A DNA stretch of 64,000 bases from an uncultured bacterium (GTDB lineage Bacteria > Patescibacteriota > Saccharimonadia > Saccharimonadales > Saccharimonadaceae), in the NCBI GenBank assembly GCA_903952435.1, contig CAJBFN010000002.1, positions 1 to 64,000 on the forward strand, given 5' to 3'. The translations under genes and the position numbers were made by a program. This document shows, one piece after another, positions 21,763-32,892 of this stretch. The notes beneath the pieces are model-generated. The model did no database searches. It was given only the letters and a program-made list of their open reading frames with translations, and was not told where the DNA came from. Each line of letters begins with the position of its first letter. Positions within the stretch are counted from its first letter, which is position 1.

Positions 21763-21787
21763 CCTAGTGTTCGAGAAATCAACACTA
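21763..21787 (+). repeat. Hairpin after 16S rRNA
   Basis: CTAGTGTT/AACACTAG stem in the 16S trailer; probably part of pre-rRNA processing. A second stem GTCCTTGAT/ATCAGGGAC follows at about 21836-21855. Confidence 0.5.
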
Positions 21788-21923
21788 GAAGCTAGGTCGG
21801 TCTTGTTGTTATATTGAGCTTATATAATAACGAAGTCCTTGATTTATCAGGGACAAGACAAAGTTCGAAAAAAATCTCGACTTAGATTTGACGATGATTG
21901 CACAACCAAATTGTTAATAAAAA

Positions 21924-21955
21924 AATAACCCCTATTTTCAAGGGGTTATTTTATT
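21924..21955. terminator. Terminator of the 16S transcript and of the opposing small gene
   Basis: AATAACCCCT and AGGGGTTATT form a 10-bp stem with a short loop and T-rich exit. It stands about 180 bases after 16S and directly after the stop codon of the - strand gene at 21951, so it can act both ways. It separates 16S from the tRNAs and 23S. Confidence 0.88.
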
Positions 21956-22184
21956 CGGGAAAAATCATTAATATCAAATTATATAGGATAAAATAGTGCA
22001 GATTAAGCGATACGATTAGCCCCAGACCGCAAATTCCAAGGCCGACCAATTTAAATCGATCGTAGCTTGCAGCGCCAGATGCTAGGTTATCGGCGATCTT
22101 TTGGTGCCATTTTACAAAAAGCACTCCGACCAGCATGATGCCCAGGCCAACAAAAAAAGAATTAAAATCAAATTGATATTCCAT
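21951..22184 (-). CDS. Small membrane protein between 16S and the tRNA genes
   Basis: A 77-residue protein with two or three hydrophobic segments (about 8-24, 43-60 and 62-75) around a charged loop (KWHQKIADNLASGAASYDRF). I do not recognise the family. It is unlikely to be a chance frame: on its strand a perfect TATAAT (22197-22192) lies 7 bases before its ATG, as in other leaderless genes of this window, and a bidirectional terminator directly follows its stop. It reads against the rRNA genes, which is unusual for an rRNA spacer. Confidence 0.65.
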   Translation of the reverse strand: MEYQFDFNSFFVGLGIMLVGVLFVKWHQKIADNLASGAASYDRFKLVGLGICGLGLIVSLNLHYFILYNLILMIFPE

Positions 22185-22294
22185 TAATACTATTATAACA
22201 CTTGCGAATATCTGGTTTCTACGCTAAAATGTGTAAAGTTTATGACATTGGCAGTTGGGTACTAATTGGCATGTATAAACGAGTTTAAAAATAT

Positions 22295-22371
22295 GGGGAT
22301 ATAGCTCAGTTGGCTAGAGCACCTGCTTTGCAAGCAGGGGGTCCAGGGTTCGAGTCCCTGTATCTCCACCA
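22295..22371 (+). tRNA. tRNA-Ala (anticodon TGC)
   Basis: A full cloverleaf: acceptor GGGGATA/TATCTCC, D arm GCTCAGTTGGCTAGAGC, anticodon loop TTTGCAA with TGC, T arm GGGTTCGAGTCCC and encoded CCA. tRNA-Ala and tRNA-Ile in the 16S-23S spacer are the classical bacterial arrangement. Confidence 0.97.
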
Positions 22372-22374
22372 TAT

Positions 22375-22410
22375 GGGGCAGAACAGGCGAAAGTCTGAAC
22401 TGCTCCACCA
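22375..22410 (+). other. tRNA-acceptor-like minihelix with CCA end
   Basis: A 36-base element between the two tRNA genes. GGGGCAG (22375-22381) pairs with CTGCTCC (22400-22406), a 7-bp helix like an acceptor stem, followed by ACCA (22407-22410). Inside, AA faces AA and CAGGC/GTCTG form a 5-bp stem closed by a GAAA tetraloop. It looks like a tRNA reduced to its acceptor arm. It may be a tRNA-processing signal, a tRNA relic, or a distinct small RNA. Confidence 0.6.
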
Positions 22411-22419
22411 TAAACTTAA

Positions 22420-22496
22420 GGGGCTATAGCTCAGTTGGTTAGAGCGCGTCACTGATAATGACGAGGTCTGTGGTTCAAGTCCCCATAGCCCCACCA
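22420..22496 (+). tRNA. tRNA-Ile (anticodon GAT)
   Basis: Acceptor GGGGCTA/TAGCCCC, D arm GCTCAGTTGGTTAGAGC, anticodon loop CTGATAA with GAT, T arm TGGTTCAAGTCCC-type and encoded ACCA. Its discriminator A fits the U in the T-box bulge upstream of ileS at 46810. Confidence 0.97.
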
Positions 22497-22525
22497 AAAA
22501 ATTAAAATTTTATATCAAATAACCC

Positions 22526-22554
22526 TTGCAAAATAGTGCAGGGGCGAGTACAAT
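22526..22554 (+). promoter_or_regulatory. Separate promoter for 23S-5S
   Basis: TTGCAA (22526-22531), 17-base spacer, TACAAT (22549-22554), between tRNA-Ile and 23S. It means 23S need not be transcribed with 16S. Confidence 0.65.
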
Positions 22555-22559
22555 AATCA

Positions 22560-22851
22560 GAAGTTAGCGAATGTTCAATTGAACCTCTGGCGATACGCAG
22601 TAAAAAGTGCATCGTAAGAGGTTCTATTTATTGCAAAAATAACAACAATTATCACTTTACAGCATGCGAGACTGGGTGGTAAGATTGAAAGGCTTGAATT
22701 TAGACAGTATGCATCGCAGATGTATATTAGTGTGAACTCAAGGTGGAGATACACAAGTTTTTTAACAATTTGGATGTAAAAAAGAAAAATTTTAAGATTG
22801 ACGGCAAGTAGTTGCAATAAATGGTTATTGCCAATTACTAGTTAAGTCGAT
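22560..22851 (+). other. 23S rRNA leader with a branched hairpin and processing stem
   Basis: About 290 bases without a gene. GAACCTCT (22581-22588) pairs with AGAGGTTC (22617-22624), with an inner CGAT/ATCG pair, followed by a T-rich tract. TACTAGTTAAGTC (22836-22848) is the exact complement of 26100-26112 behind 23S, a 13-bp stem that would bring the two ends of pre-23S together for RNase III-type cleavage. Confidence 0.6.
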
Positions 22852-22852
22852 G

Positions 22853-26052
<3,200 letters not shown>

Positions 26053-26256
26053 TCCTTATCATCAATGTTAATGCTTGCATTAACAGAGGTGATAGGGTAG
26101 ACTTAACTAGTATTTGGTGCTAATCACCAGTAAGAAACGTCAATTTTAAAAATTTTTGCATTCAAAAAACCGTGTCCATTAGTTTTGGACATCGAATTAA
26201 GGTTTTAGGCCCACCCGCGATGACTATATGTATCTGCGAAAGCGCTTCAAGCCTTA

Positions 26257-26367
26257 CTTCGGTGCCCATGGCGCTGGGGAAATACCTGTTCTCATTCCGA
26301 ACACAGAAGTCAAGCTCAGCAGCGGCGATCATACTGCCACAAGTGGGAAAATAGCACGGTGCCGAAT
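26257..26367 (+). rRNA. rrf: 5S ribosomal RNA
   Basis: About 111 bases. TTCGGTGCC at the 5' end pairs with GGTGCCGAA at the 3' end, and the conserved CATTCCGAACACAGAAGTCAAGCTC occupies the centre. It follows 23S by about 205 bases; that spacer holds hairpins (GTTAATG/CATTAAC near 26067, GTCCA/TGGAC near 26175) but no gene. Confidence 0.96.
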
Positions 26368-26370
26368 TAT

Positions 26371-26402
26371 AAAAAGACCATCCGAATAGGGTGGTCTTTT
26401 TC
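26371..26402 (+). terminator. Terminator of the 23S-5S transcript
   Basis: AAAAAGACCATCC and GGGTGGTCTTTTT form a strong stem ending in a T run just after 5S. Confidence 0.9.
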
Positions 26403-26427
26403 TTTATTTACAGATATAATATTGCTT

Positions 26428-26700
26428 ATGGTAAAGAAAATAAATACCTCAAAAAGCGACCTAAGAATGGCTGATATCTGTGGCTGGTATGGCATGTGCG
26501 CTATGATTCTTGCCTATGTTTTGGTCAGTCTGAATATTTTAAAAGCTGACGGATTGGCTTATCAGTTGCTAAATATAACCGGTGGAGCTGGTTTATTGAT
26601 AGTTGCCGAATCAAAACACGTAATTCAGTCAGTTATTGCTAATTTATTCTGGGTACTAATAGGTTTAGTGATTTTGTTTCGAATTTTGTTTAACTTTTAG
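26428..26700 (+). CDS. CBU_0592-like small membrane protein
   Basis: A 90-residue protein with three hydrophobic segments. The pattern GWYGMCAMILAYVLVSLNI, then YQLLNITGGAGLL and NLFWVLIGLVIL matches the CBU_0592 family of small membrane proteins, whose function is unknown. I chose ATG 26428; a longer reading would begin inside 5S rRNA. A perfect TATAAT at 26415-26420 lies 7 bases before this ATG, so the mRNA is leaderless. Confidence 0.82.
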   Translation: MVKKINTSKSDLRMADICGWYGMCAMILAYVLVSLNILKADGLAYQLLNITGGAGLLIVAESKHVIQSVIANLFWVLIGLVILFRILFNF

Positions 26701-26794
26701 TCTATTTACTAAAGTCGACTTTACTTTTTTATCTATGTTTTTTCATATATCCTTGGGTTAGGGACAACTAGTAAGGTATAATCCAAGGAGTAAT

Positions 26795-27505
26795 ATGAGT
26801 TTAGAAGTTAATATCCACGACGCGCAGATGGTTATTTTGCGAGAATTATTATTTCATCCCAGCGTGGGCTTTGCTAAATTGCAAAAATTAACAGATATGA
26901 GTAGTGACCATTTTAATTTCCATCTGCAAAAATTAATAGAGTTAAAGTTAGTCGAAAAGTTATCGCGCGGTACTTATACCCTAGCTCCTCGCGGTAAAGA
27001 ATACGCTAATAAATTAGACACAGATAATCATACAGTCGAAAGACAGCCAAAAACGACAGTGATATTGGTTGTTGAGCGTAAAGTTGGAAAAAAAATCGAA
27101 TATTTATTCCAAGAACGTTTAAAGCATCCATATTTTGGTTTTTGGGGCCTTATTAGCGGCAAAATACGTTGGGGCGAAACCATAGTTCAGACTGCTGAGC
27201 GTGAGCTAATGGAAGAAACTGGTTTAATGGCTGATTTTAAGTTCGCTGGCATATATCATGAACTTGCTTTTCAAAAAGGGTCTAATGAACAGTTAGAAGA
27301 TAAGATTTTTTTTGTGATGTACGGCACTAATGCGCAAGGAGATCTAAAAGAGGAGTTCGAAGGTGGTAAAAATAGCTGGATGTCATTTAAAGACTTTGAT
27401 GTTAAGACAAATAAGTTTAAAAACATGGATATAAAGATAGGATTAGTGTCTTCAGCAGAAAAATTCATCGAAAAAGTCGTAGAATACGAAAAAGATTTAT
27501 TTTAG
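26795..27505 (+). CDS. Nudix hydrolase with N-terminal winged helix-turn-helix
   Basis: A 236-residue protein. Residues 1-75 form a winged helix (VILRELLFHPSVGFAKLQKL, HFNFHLQKLIELKLVEKL). Residues 85-230 are a Nudix domain with the signature GKIRWGETIVQTAERELMEETGLM, matching GX5EX7REUXEEXGU at about residue 121-143. Such fusions occur in regulators that sense or degrade nucleotide sugars or damaged nucleotides; the substrate cannot be read from the sequence. TATAAT near 26777 and AAGGAG before the ATG support the start. A terminator follows at 27538. Confidence 0.92.
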   Translation: MSLEVNIHDAQMVILRELLFHPSVGFAKLQKLTDMSSDHFNFHLQKLIELKLVEKLSRGTYTLAPRGKEYANKLDTDNHTVERQPKTTVILVVERKVGKKIEYLFQERLKHPYFGFWGLISGKIRWGETIVQTAERELMEETGLMADFKFAGIYHELAFQKGSNEQLEDKIFFVMYGTNAQGDLKEEFEGGKNSWMSFKDFDVKTNKFKNMDIKIGLVSSAEKFIEKVVEYEKDLF

Positions 27506-27537
27506 CCTTGTATTTTGCGACTATAGCAAAAATACAC

Positions 27538-27577
27538 AAAAAACGACCAATCTCGCAGATGTGGTCGTCTTTTTTTG
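27538..27577 (+). terminator. Terminator after the Nudix gene
   Basis: AAACGACCA and TGGTCGTCT stem followed by a run of T. Confidence 0.85.
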
Positions 27578-27686
27578 TAGTCTTGCTTAAATCTAATTTG
27601 GATTCAAACAGGTGCTTATTAATATTATAGCACTAGGGTTATAATTGCAATAGTAGCATTATAATAAAAAAGTGCTTGTGTATATA

Positions 27687-27715
27687 TTGACAAAAAGCAT
27701 AAGCTATGCTAATAT
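27687..27715 (+). promoter_or_regulatory. Strong promoter of the KGG protein gene
   Basis: Consensus TTGACA (27687-27692), 17-base spacer, TAATAT (27710-27715) with the upstream TATGC element. The leader of about 105 bases contains a TACACAT/ATGTGTG hairpin (about 27721-27740) and CTATGCTA/TAGCGTGG (about 27758-27778). The gap 27578-27686 before it holds only A+T-rich sequence. Confidence 0.8.
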
Positions 27716-27827
27716 AACAACTATACACATATCATGTGTGGGATATAAACGAGGGTTTCTATGCTATTTATAGCGTGGAAATCTTTTTAATTTAGACACC
27801 TAAATGGTGGATAAAAAGGAGATTAAG

Positions 27828-28022
27828 ATGGCAGGAACAAAAACTGGCGGCCAAAAGGCTGCTGCTAAAAACTTGGCACGTGATCCTTTCTTTTACGCAA
27901 AGATCGGCGCTAAGGGTGGAAAAAATGGCACAACTGGTGGTTTTGCCGCTAACCCAGAGTTAGCTCGAATAGCTGGCGCTAAAGGTGGACGTATTAGTCG
28001 CCGTAAAAAAATAGTACAATAA
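27828..28022 (+). CDS. KGG-repeat small basic protein
   Basis: A 64-residue glycine- and lysine-rich protein with three KGG-type motifs (GAKGGKNGTTGG, GAKGGRISRRKK, TGGQKAA), related to stress-induced KGG-domain proteins common in Saccharibacteria. Their role is not established; conidiation- and sporulation-related relatives are known from other taxa. I chose ATG 27828 with AAGGAG before it rather than ATG 27804, which overlaps no ribosome site. A strong promoter and a strong terminator suggest it is highly expressed as a single gene. Confidence 0.85.
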   Translation: MAGTKTGGQKAAAKNLARDPFFYAKIGAKGGKNGTTGGFAANPELARIAGAKGGRISRRKKIVQ

Positions 28023-28054
28023 TTTAGATTTTTATTTATACGAATCTAAAAAGC

Positions 28055-28084
28055 AAAAAGCGCACAAATTATGTGCGCTTTTTT
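28055..28084. terminator. Bidirectional terminator after the KGG gene
   Basis: AAAAAGCGCAC and GTGCGCTTTTT stem. A second hairpin TTAGATT/AATCTAA stands just before it (28024-28049). It also terminates the - strand peptidase gene, whose stop it overlaps. Confidence 0.88.
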
Positions 28085-28551
28085 GTTTGGTATCTGCGCA
28101 AAGCGCAAGTCTTAGCTTCGTTAACTTGCCAGCTATTATTACAGACCGGGCAATTATAGCCGTTTTTACTGGTCTGCAGGCCTGTTGAGTGACATTTGGG
28201 GCAAGAACTGCGTGCATGTAGCCAGTCGCGGTAACTGTCCATAGTTGATTGAACCAGGCTATCTGGTAGTTTTAATCTAAAATCTAATGCCATCTCGGCG
28301 GTTTTGTCCCAGGCTTTTCTTTCGATGGCAATTAATTCTATATCTTGGTTGTATTTTTCATGACCCAACAAGGCGTGTGATAGCTCGTGTAATAATAAAA
28401 ATGATAAATCGGGTGATTTTTCGTCGTAGAATATTACATTATCAGATGAAGACCAGGCAAAATTATCGCCTGGTTCGAATTTAAACTGAGGATATTTACT
28501 TTTTAAATCCGGTAATATTGAGGTTGTCGACGGCATAATAATAGCATCCAT
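28069..28551 (-). CDS. Zinc metallopeptidase-like protein with C-terminal zinc ribbon
   Basis: A 160-residue protein. HELSHALLGH near residue 55 is a HExxH zinc motif of the gluzincin/ImmA-IrrE-like type. The C-terminus has CPKC near 116 and CPVC near 134, a zinc ribbon. ImmA-type peptidases cleave repressors, but no repressor is adjacent, so a regulatory role is only a guess. The start at 28551 lies inside the end of the ROK gene (56-base overlap); ATG 28536 is an alternative. Translation is probably coupled to the kinase gene. Confidence 0.75.
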   Translation of the reverse strand: MDAIIMPSTTSILPDLKSKYPQFKFEPGDNFAWSSSDNVIFYDEKSPDLSFLLLHELSHALLGHEKYNQDIELIAIERKAWDKTAEMALDFRLKLPDSLVQSTMDSYRDWLHARSSCPKCHSTGLQTSKNGYNCPVCNNSWQVNEAKTCALRRYQTKKRT

Positions 28552-29326
28552 AAATAACTGCTAGCTCGGGGTGTTTGGCTTGAATAAATTTTGGGCACGG
28601 AATGTGGTCGGGGAGTTTTTCTTTTAATATATTTTGAAGCTTTTCGCCATATTTTTTAAAATAAGTTCCCATACTGCCACCAATAATGATCACATCGGGT
28701 TGCAAAATAGGTATAACTGCCAAAAAACCACGACTGATACGATCGGCAATTTGGTTCCAGACGCGCTTATCGGTTATGTCATGGGCGTATTTGCCATAGG
28801 TTTTGTAAATTGCTTTACCAGAGGCAAAACTTTCCCATTCGCGTACAACACCGTCATATTCGACTAGGGCATGGCCAGCCTCGCTGTTGCGAAGGCTTTC
28901 GTTGATGTGCCCATCTGTTATAATGCCAGATCCGATACCGGTGCTGACCGTGACATAAAGCGACTGGTCTGGAATTTTTTTCATGATTCTAGTTTCGGCT
29001 AGGCCGGCGAGGTTGGCGTCATTTTCGACTAAAATTGGCGTATTGTCAACTAAAACTCCGCCTATAGCTTTAGCAATATCGAATTTTTCCCATTTAAGAT
29101 TTGGGCACCATAATGCAACGCCATTTTTGATGATTCCAGGGGCGGCGATTATAATAGCCTTAACTTTTTTCTTGCCATAATTATCGATAAGTATTGAACG
29201 GAGTAAGATAGTATATTCGGTTGGGTCTTTTGGGGTTGGAAATTTAATTTGCTCGCCTAAAACGCCGTTTCTATCAAAACTGGCAACTAAAGTTTTTGTT
29301 CCGCCCGTATCAACTACCACTAACAT
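28496..29326 (-). CDS. ROK family sugar kinase-like protein
   Basis: A 276-residue ASKHA-fold protein. VVDTGGTKTLVASFD at residues 3-17 is the phosphate-1 loop, AAPGIIKNG near 60 and ENDANLAGLAE near 100 carry the catalytic Asp, and STGIGSGIITDG near 128 is phosphate 2. The classical ROK zinc motif with CxCGxxGC is not seen; the region after EAGH reads ALVEYDGVVREWESFASG. It probably phosphorylates glucose or another hexose or amino sugar; which one cannot be read. The start uses ATG 29326. Confidence 0.85.
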   Translation of the reverse strand: MLVVVDTGGTKTLVASFDRNGVLGEQIKFPTPKDPTEYTILLRSILIDNYGKKKVKAIIIAAPGIIKNGVALWCPNLKWEKFDIAKAIGGVLVDNTPILVENDANLAGLAETRIMKKIPDQSLYVTVSTGIGSGIITDGHINESLRNSEAGHALVEYDGVVREWESFASGKAIYKTYGKYAHDITDKRVWNQIADRISRGFLAVIPILQPDVIIIGGSMGTYFKKYGEKLQNILKEKLPDHIPCPKFIQAKHPELAVIYGCYYYAVDNLNITGFKK

Positions 29327-29413
29327 AATTCTAGTTTAGCACAATTTTTTAGAGTTGCTTTTATTGTAAAAAAGATGGATAATATAGTTATATCCTATAA
29401 ACAGAGGTAATTT

Positions 29414-29815
29414 ATGAGTCAGATACGACGAACAAATCAGGGTGGTTCGATTGTATTAGTTATAATCGTAGGAGTTTTAGTGGTTTTGGGCCTAATTGGA
29501 GGTATTTATTTGCTTAAACAAAGAGGCGAGCAAGCGCGTCTTGATCAAGCTACGGCTGCCGCTAATCAACAGATTGCAGCTGAAAATGCCAAAAAGACAG
29601 CCGCTACGGTTGCCGCTAGCAATAGTGCCGCTAATGCTGCGACAAGATCTACTGCAGCTAGTGCTGCAACTGCAAATATAAGAACTGATAACGAAGAGGA
29701 TTTGCCGGTTACTGGACCAGAATCTTCAGCCCTAGAGTTGATCGGTATTGGCGCTTTGACGGCATTTGTGGTTGGTTATTTACGTTCACGACGAACCTTA
29801 GCTTGTTCTCTTTGA
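29414..29815 (+). CDS. Small LPxTG-anchored surface protein
   Basis: A 133-residue protein. A hydrophobic segment (about 14-32, SIVLVIIVGVLVVLGLIGG) is a signal or anchor. Residues 40-90 are very rich in Ala, Gln and Asn, a probable extended or helical stalk. LPVTGPE near 97 is followed by a hydrophobic segment and RSRRTLACSL, the layout of a sortase signal. The motif is nearly the same as in the protein at 14212, so both are likely substrates of one sortase. The function of the stalk is unknown. Confidence 0.78.
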   Translation: MSQIRRTNQGGSIVLVIIVGVLVVLGLIGGIYLLKQRGEQARLDQATAAANQQIAAENAKKTAATVAASNSAANAATRSTAASAATANIRTDNEEDLPVTGPESSALELIGIGALTAFVVGYLRSRRTLACSL

Positions 29816-29901
29816 CTTATATCTTTATCTGAGGTACAATAAGCGTCAGTCTTGGGGTTTTTATTTTAAATATGCCCCGGAAAAATATTAATTAAGGAAG
29901 G

Positions 29902-29917
29902 AGTCTTAAAAAAGACT
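29902..29917 (+). promoter_or_regulatory. Hairpin between ribosome site and start codon of rpsA
   Basis: AGTCTT (29902-29907) and AAGACT (29912-29917) flank an A-loop. The stem includes the last two bases of the Shine-Dalgarno and ends one base before ATG 29919. Confidence 0.55.
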
Positions 29918-29918
29918 T

Positions 29919-30998
29919 ATGGCAAAAGCCACTACTATGGATGAATTGCTCGCTAACGAAAGCGATAGCGTCAAGCAATTAGCACAGGGCGATTCAATCG
30001 TCGGAAAAGTTTTATCAATTCGTAAACACGAGGTTTTAGTTGACCTTGGAGCACAAGGTATCGGCCTGGTTCCTCGTCGCGAAGTTGGTTTTTATAGAAA
30101 TTTAAGTATCGGTGATGAAGTATCAGCTAGCGTTGTTGACTCTGAAATGGATAACGGATATTCATTGTTGTCGCTACGCAAAGCTGCTAAAGACCGTGGT
30201 TGGGACGACGTTGTTGTCCGAATGGAATCGGGTGAAATTCTTGAAGTCACGCCTTATGATGCAAATCGCGGCGGCTTATTGGTTGAATATGACGGGGTTC
30301 GTGGTTTCTTGCCAGTATCTCAACTTTCAGCTGAACATTATCCACGAGTTGGTAGTAGCGACAAGGATGAAATTTTGCAACGATTAAACACTTTGATCGG
30401 CAAAAAATTAACTGTTCGAATTTTAGACTGCGACCGTAAGGCTAATAAGTTAATCTTTAGCGAAAAAGAGGCAATCAAAGATGGCCTTAACGCTCGCTTT
30501 GAAAAACTTACAGTTGGCGACAAGGTGCAAGGTGTCGTAACCGGTGTCGTTGATTTTGGCGTATTTGTAAATGTCGAAGGTATTGAAGGTTTGGTTCATA
30601 TTAGCGAAATTAGTTGGGAGCGTGTAAACAACCCTAGTGATTACGTAAAAGTTGGCGAAACTATTGATGCAAAGATTATTGCAATCGACAAAGATCGTCT
30701 AAGCCTAAGTATTAAACAGTTATCAGAAGATCCTTGGATGACTGAAGTTGACCAGTTTAAAGCCGGCGACAAGGTTGAAGGAACTGTAACTCGAATTACG
30801 CCTTTTGGCGCATTCGTACAAATCAGCCCAGCAGTCGAAGCCTTAGTTCATGTTAGTGAATTAGGTGATGGCGACGAAGCTGATCCTGAAAAAGTCTTTA
30901 CTTTGAATGAACGTAAAGAATTCGTAGTTTTGGAAGTTGAAAAAGAAAATCGTAAGATTTCTTTAAGCCTCAACAAAACTAAAAAAGCTAAAAAATAA
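29919..30998 (+). CDS. rpsA: 30S ribosomal protein S1 (four S1 domains)
   Basis: A 359-residue protein with four S1 RNA-binding repeats, at about 22-90, 105-175, 193-260 and 278-350. The last two are the best (VQGVVTGVVDFGVFVNVEGIEGLVHISEIS; VEGTVTRITPFGAFVQI). S1 helps the 30S subunit hold mRNA. E. coli S1 has six repeats; four are typical of Gram-positive-like bacteria. The GGAAGGAG ribosome site ends 15 bases before the ATG, too far on paper, but AGTCTT/AAGACT between them forms a hairpin that brings them close. Confidence 0.93.
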   Translation: MAKATTMDELLANESDSVKQLAQGDSIVGKVLSIRKHEVLVDLGAQGIGLVPRREVGFYRNLSIGDEVSASVVDSEMDNGYSLLSLRKAAKDRGWDDVVVRMESGEILEVTPYDANRGGLLVEYDGVRGFLPVSQLSAEHYPRVGSSDKDEILQRLNTLIGKKLTVRILDCDRKANKLIFSEKEAIKDGLNARFEKLTVGDKVQGVVTGVVDFGVFVNVEGIEGLVHISEISWERVNNPSDYVKVGETIDAKIIAIDKDRLSLSIKQLSEDPWMTEVDQFKAGDKVEGTVTRITPFGAFVQISPAVEALVHVSELGDGDEADPEKVFTLNERKEFVVLEVEKENRKISLSLNKTKKAKK

Positions 30999-31031
30999 TA
31001 GCCTTTGAGCGGGCAGAAGGGAGCTTTTAGT

Positions 31032-32804
31032 ATGGCTGATAAAGTTATTGTAATTGCAAATTCAATAACAGTAGGCGAGCTGGCTGAAAAACTCAATCTG
31101 CCCGTAACTAAGGTTATTGGTGAGTTGTTTAGGAACGGTATTGTTTCAACAATTAACCAATTGATTGATTTTGAGACAGCGACAATTATTGTTGAAGAGC
31201 TTGGCTTAGAAGATGTAGTCTTGGAAAAAAAGGAAGCAGCTATTTTAAGTGAGCGAAAAGTTCATCAACTTTCTGACAAGGCAGTAACGCGTCCGCCAAT
31301 CGTAGCAGTCATGGGTCATGTTGATCACGGTAAGACTAGCTTGTTAGACGCAATTTTAAAAACTAAAGTTGCTGATGGTGAAGCTGGCGGCATTACGCAG
31401 TATATCAGCGCTTACCAGACGGTTCGTAATGGTCGCTCAATAACATTGTTGGATACGCCGGGTCATGAGGCTTTTGCGGCTTTAAGGCAGCACGGAGCAG
31501 TTTTGACGGATGTAGTTATAATCGTGGTTGCGGCTGATGATGGCGTAAAGCCTCAGACGATTGAGGCAATTAGATTTGCTAGAATGGCGAATGCTAAAAT
31601 TGTCGTTGCGATTAATAAAATTGATAAGCCTGCCGCTGATGCGGCTCGCGTTAAGGCTCAACTTGCAACCGAGCATAATCTAAACCCCGAAGAGTGGGGC
31701 GGCGATGTCGTGATGGTTGAAGTTAGCGCAAAAACTGGCGAGAACATCGATAAACTACTTGATATGGTGCTGTTGGTGGCTGATGTCGAGGATTTAAGAG
31801 CGGATATTGATGTTCCAGCCCAAGGCTTGGTCATTGAATCACATATGGAAGTTGGCCGCGGGCCAGTTGTTGGTTTGTTGGTTGAACATGGTATTTTGAA
31901 GCCTGGCCATTTCTTAGTTGCCGGTACGACATTTGGGAAAGTCCGAACATTACTTGATTTTGCTGGTAAGACTCTGCGTGAAGCCGGTCCATCAACACCT
32001 GTAACCGTAACTGGTTTTAAGGAATTACCTCAATTTGGTGATGACTTTTCGATTGTAAAAAACGAAAAAGAAGCTCGTCAGGCAGCTATGATGTCTAAGA
32101 TTGAACGAGAAAAAAATGCCGCTAGTACTAATATAACTGGTGCTGATTTGTTGAAAATGATGAGCCAAGATCGCGAATCACAGAATTTAAATATTATAGT
32201 CAAGGCCGATGTACAGGGATCTTTGACTTCGGTTATAAATAGCTTGAAAATTATTGATACTCAGGGAGAGATTACGCTCCGAATTATCGGCAGTGGCGTG
32301 GGTAATATATCCGAAAACGATATTCGTTTGGCCTCTGGTAATGATACGATTATTTATGGTTTTAATGTTAATATGTCCAGCGCCGTCAAGCAGTTGGCGT
32401 CGCGCGATAAGGTTAATGTAAGGGTTTTTGATGTTATCTACAAACTTCTTGATGACGCTCGCCAATCAATGGAAGAATTGCTAGCGCCGGAAGTTGTCGA
32501 GACTGAAATTGGGACTTTGAAAATTAAAGGCGTATTTAGAACTTTGAAGGACGAAATTATTGTTGGTGGTGAAGTCACTAGTGGAAAAGTTACGGCTGGG
32601 GTTTTGGCTAGAGCAAAGCGCAAAAAAGAACAATTAGCCGAACTGGAAGTTGTAAGTGTTCAGCGCCAACAACAAGAAGCTAAAGATGTTTTTGAGGGTG
32701 AAATGTGTGGTCTAAACTTAAAAACTAACAAAAAAGTATTACTTGAAGAGGGTGATACGTTGGAGTTGTTCACTCGCGAACTTGTAAAACGAACTATTAA
32801 ATAA
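31032..32804 (+). CDS. infB: Translation initiation factor IF-2
   Basis: GTPase that brings formyl-methionyl-tRNA to the ribosome. A short IF2_N domain (VGELAEKLNLPVTKVIGELF, residues 14-33) precedes the G domain: GHVDHGKTS (about 94), DTPGHEAF (about 141) and NKID (about 196). The C-terminal domains II-IV follow. At 590 residues it lacks the long disordered N-terminal extension of E. coli IF-2. I chose ATG 31032 with AAGGGAG nine bases before it, not the frame-open 31005. It follows rpsA by 33 bases, so they may share a transcript. Confidence 0.96.
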   Translation: MADKVIVIANSITVGELAEKLNLPVTKVIGELFRNGIVSTINQLIDFETATIIVEELGLEDVVLEKKEAAILSERKVHQLSDKAVTRPPIVAVMGHVDHGKTSLLDAILKTKVADGEAGGITQYISAYQTVRNGRSITLLDTPGHEAFAALRQHGAVLTDVVIIVVAADDGVKPQTIEAIRFARMANAKIVVAINKIDKPAADAARVKAQLATEHNLNPEEWGGDVVMVEVSAKTGENIDKLLDMVLLVADVEDLRADIDVPAQGLVIESHMEVGRGPVVGLLVEHGILKPGHFLVAGTTFGKVRTLLDFAGKTLREAGPSTPVTVTGFKELPQFGDDFSIVKNEKEARQAAMMSKIEREKNAASTNITGADLLKMMSQDRESQNLNIIVKADVQGSLTSVINSLKIIDTQGEITLRIIGSGVGNISENDIRLASGNDTIIYGFNVNMSSAVKQLASRDKVNVRVFDVIYKLLDDARQSMEELLAPEVVETEIGTLKIKGVFRTLKDEIIVGGEVTSGKVTAGVLARAKRKKEQLAELEVVSVQRQQQEAKDVFEGEMCGLNLKTNKKVLLEEGDTLELFTRELVKRTIK

Positions 32805-32892
32805 TTTATAAACATATATTTTTGCTCATAATGGTAAATTTGTTCGTGGTATAATATAAAAAGCAATATAACTGGAGGCGATTGGTCGTAAT

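Noticed and set aside
26795-27505. NrtR-type NAD regulator identity for the Nudix protein
   Set aside because: In NrtR the winged helix is at the C-terminus; here it is at the N-terminus, and the Nudix box is intact.
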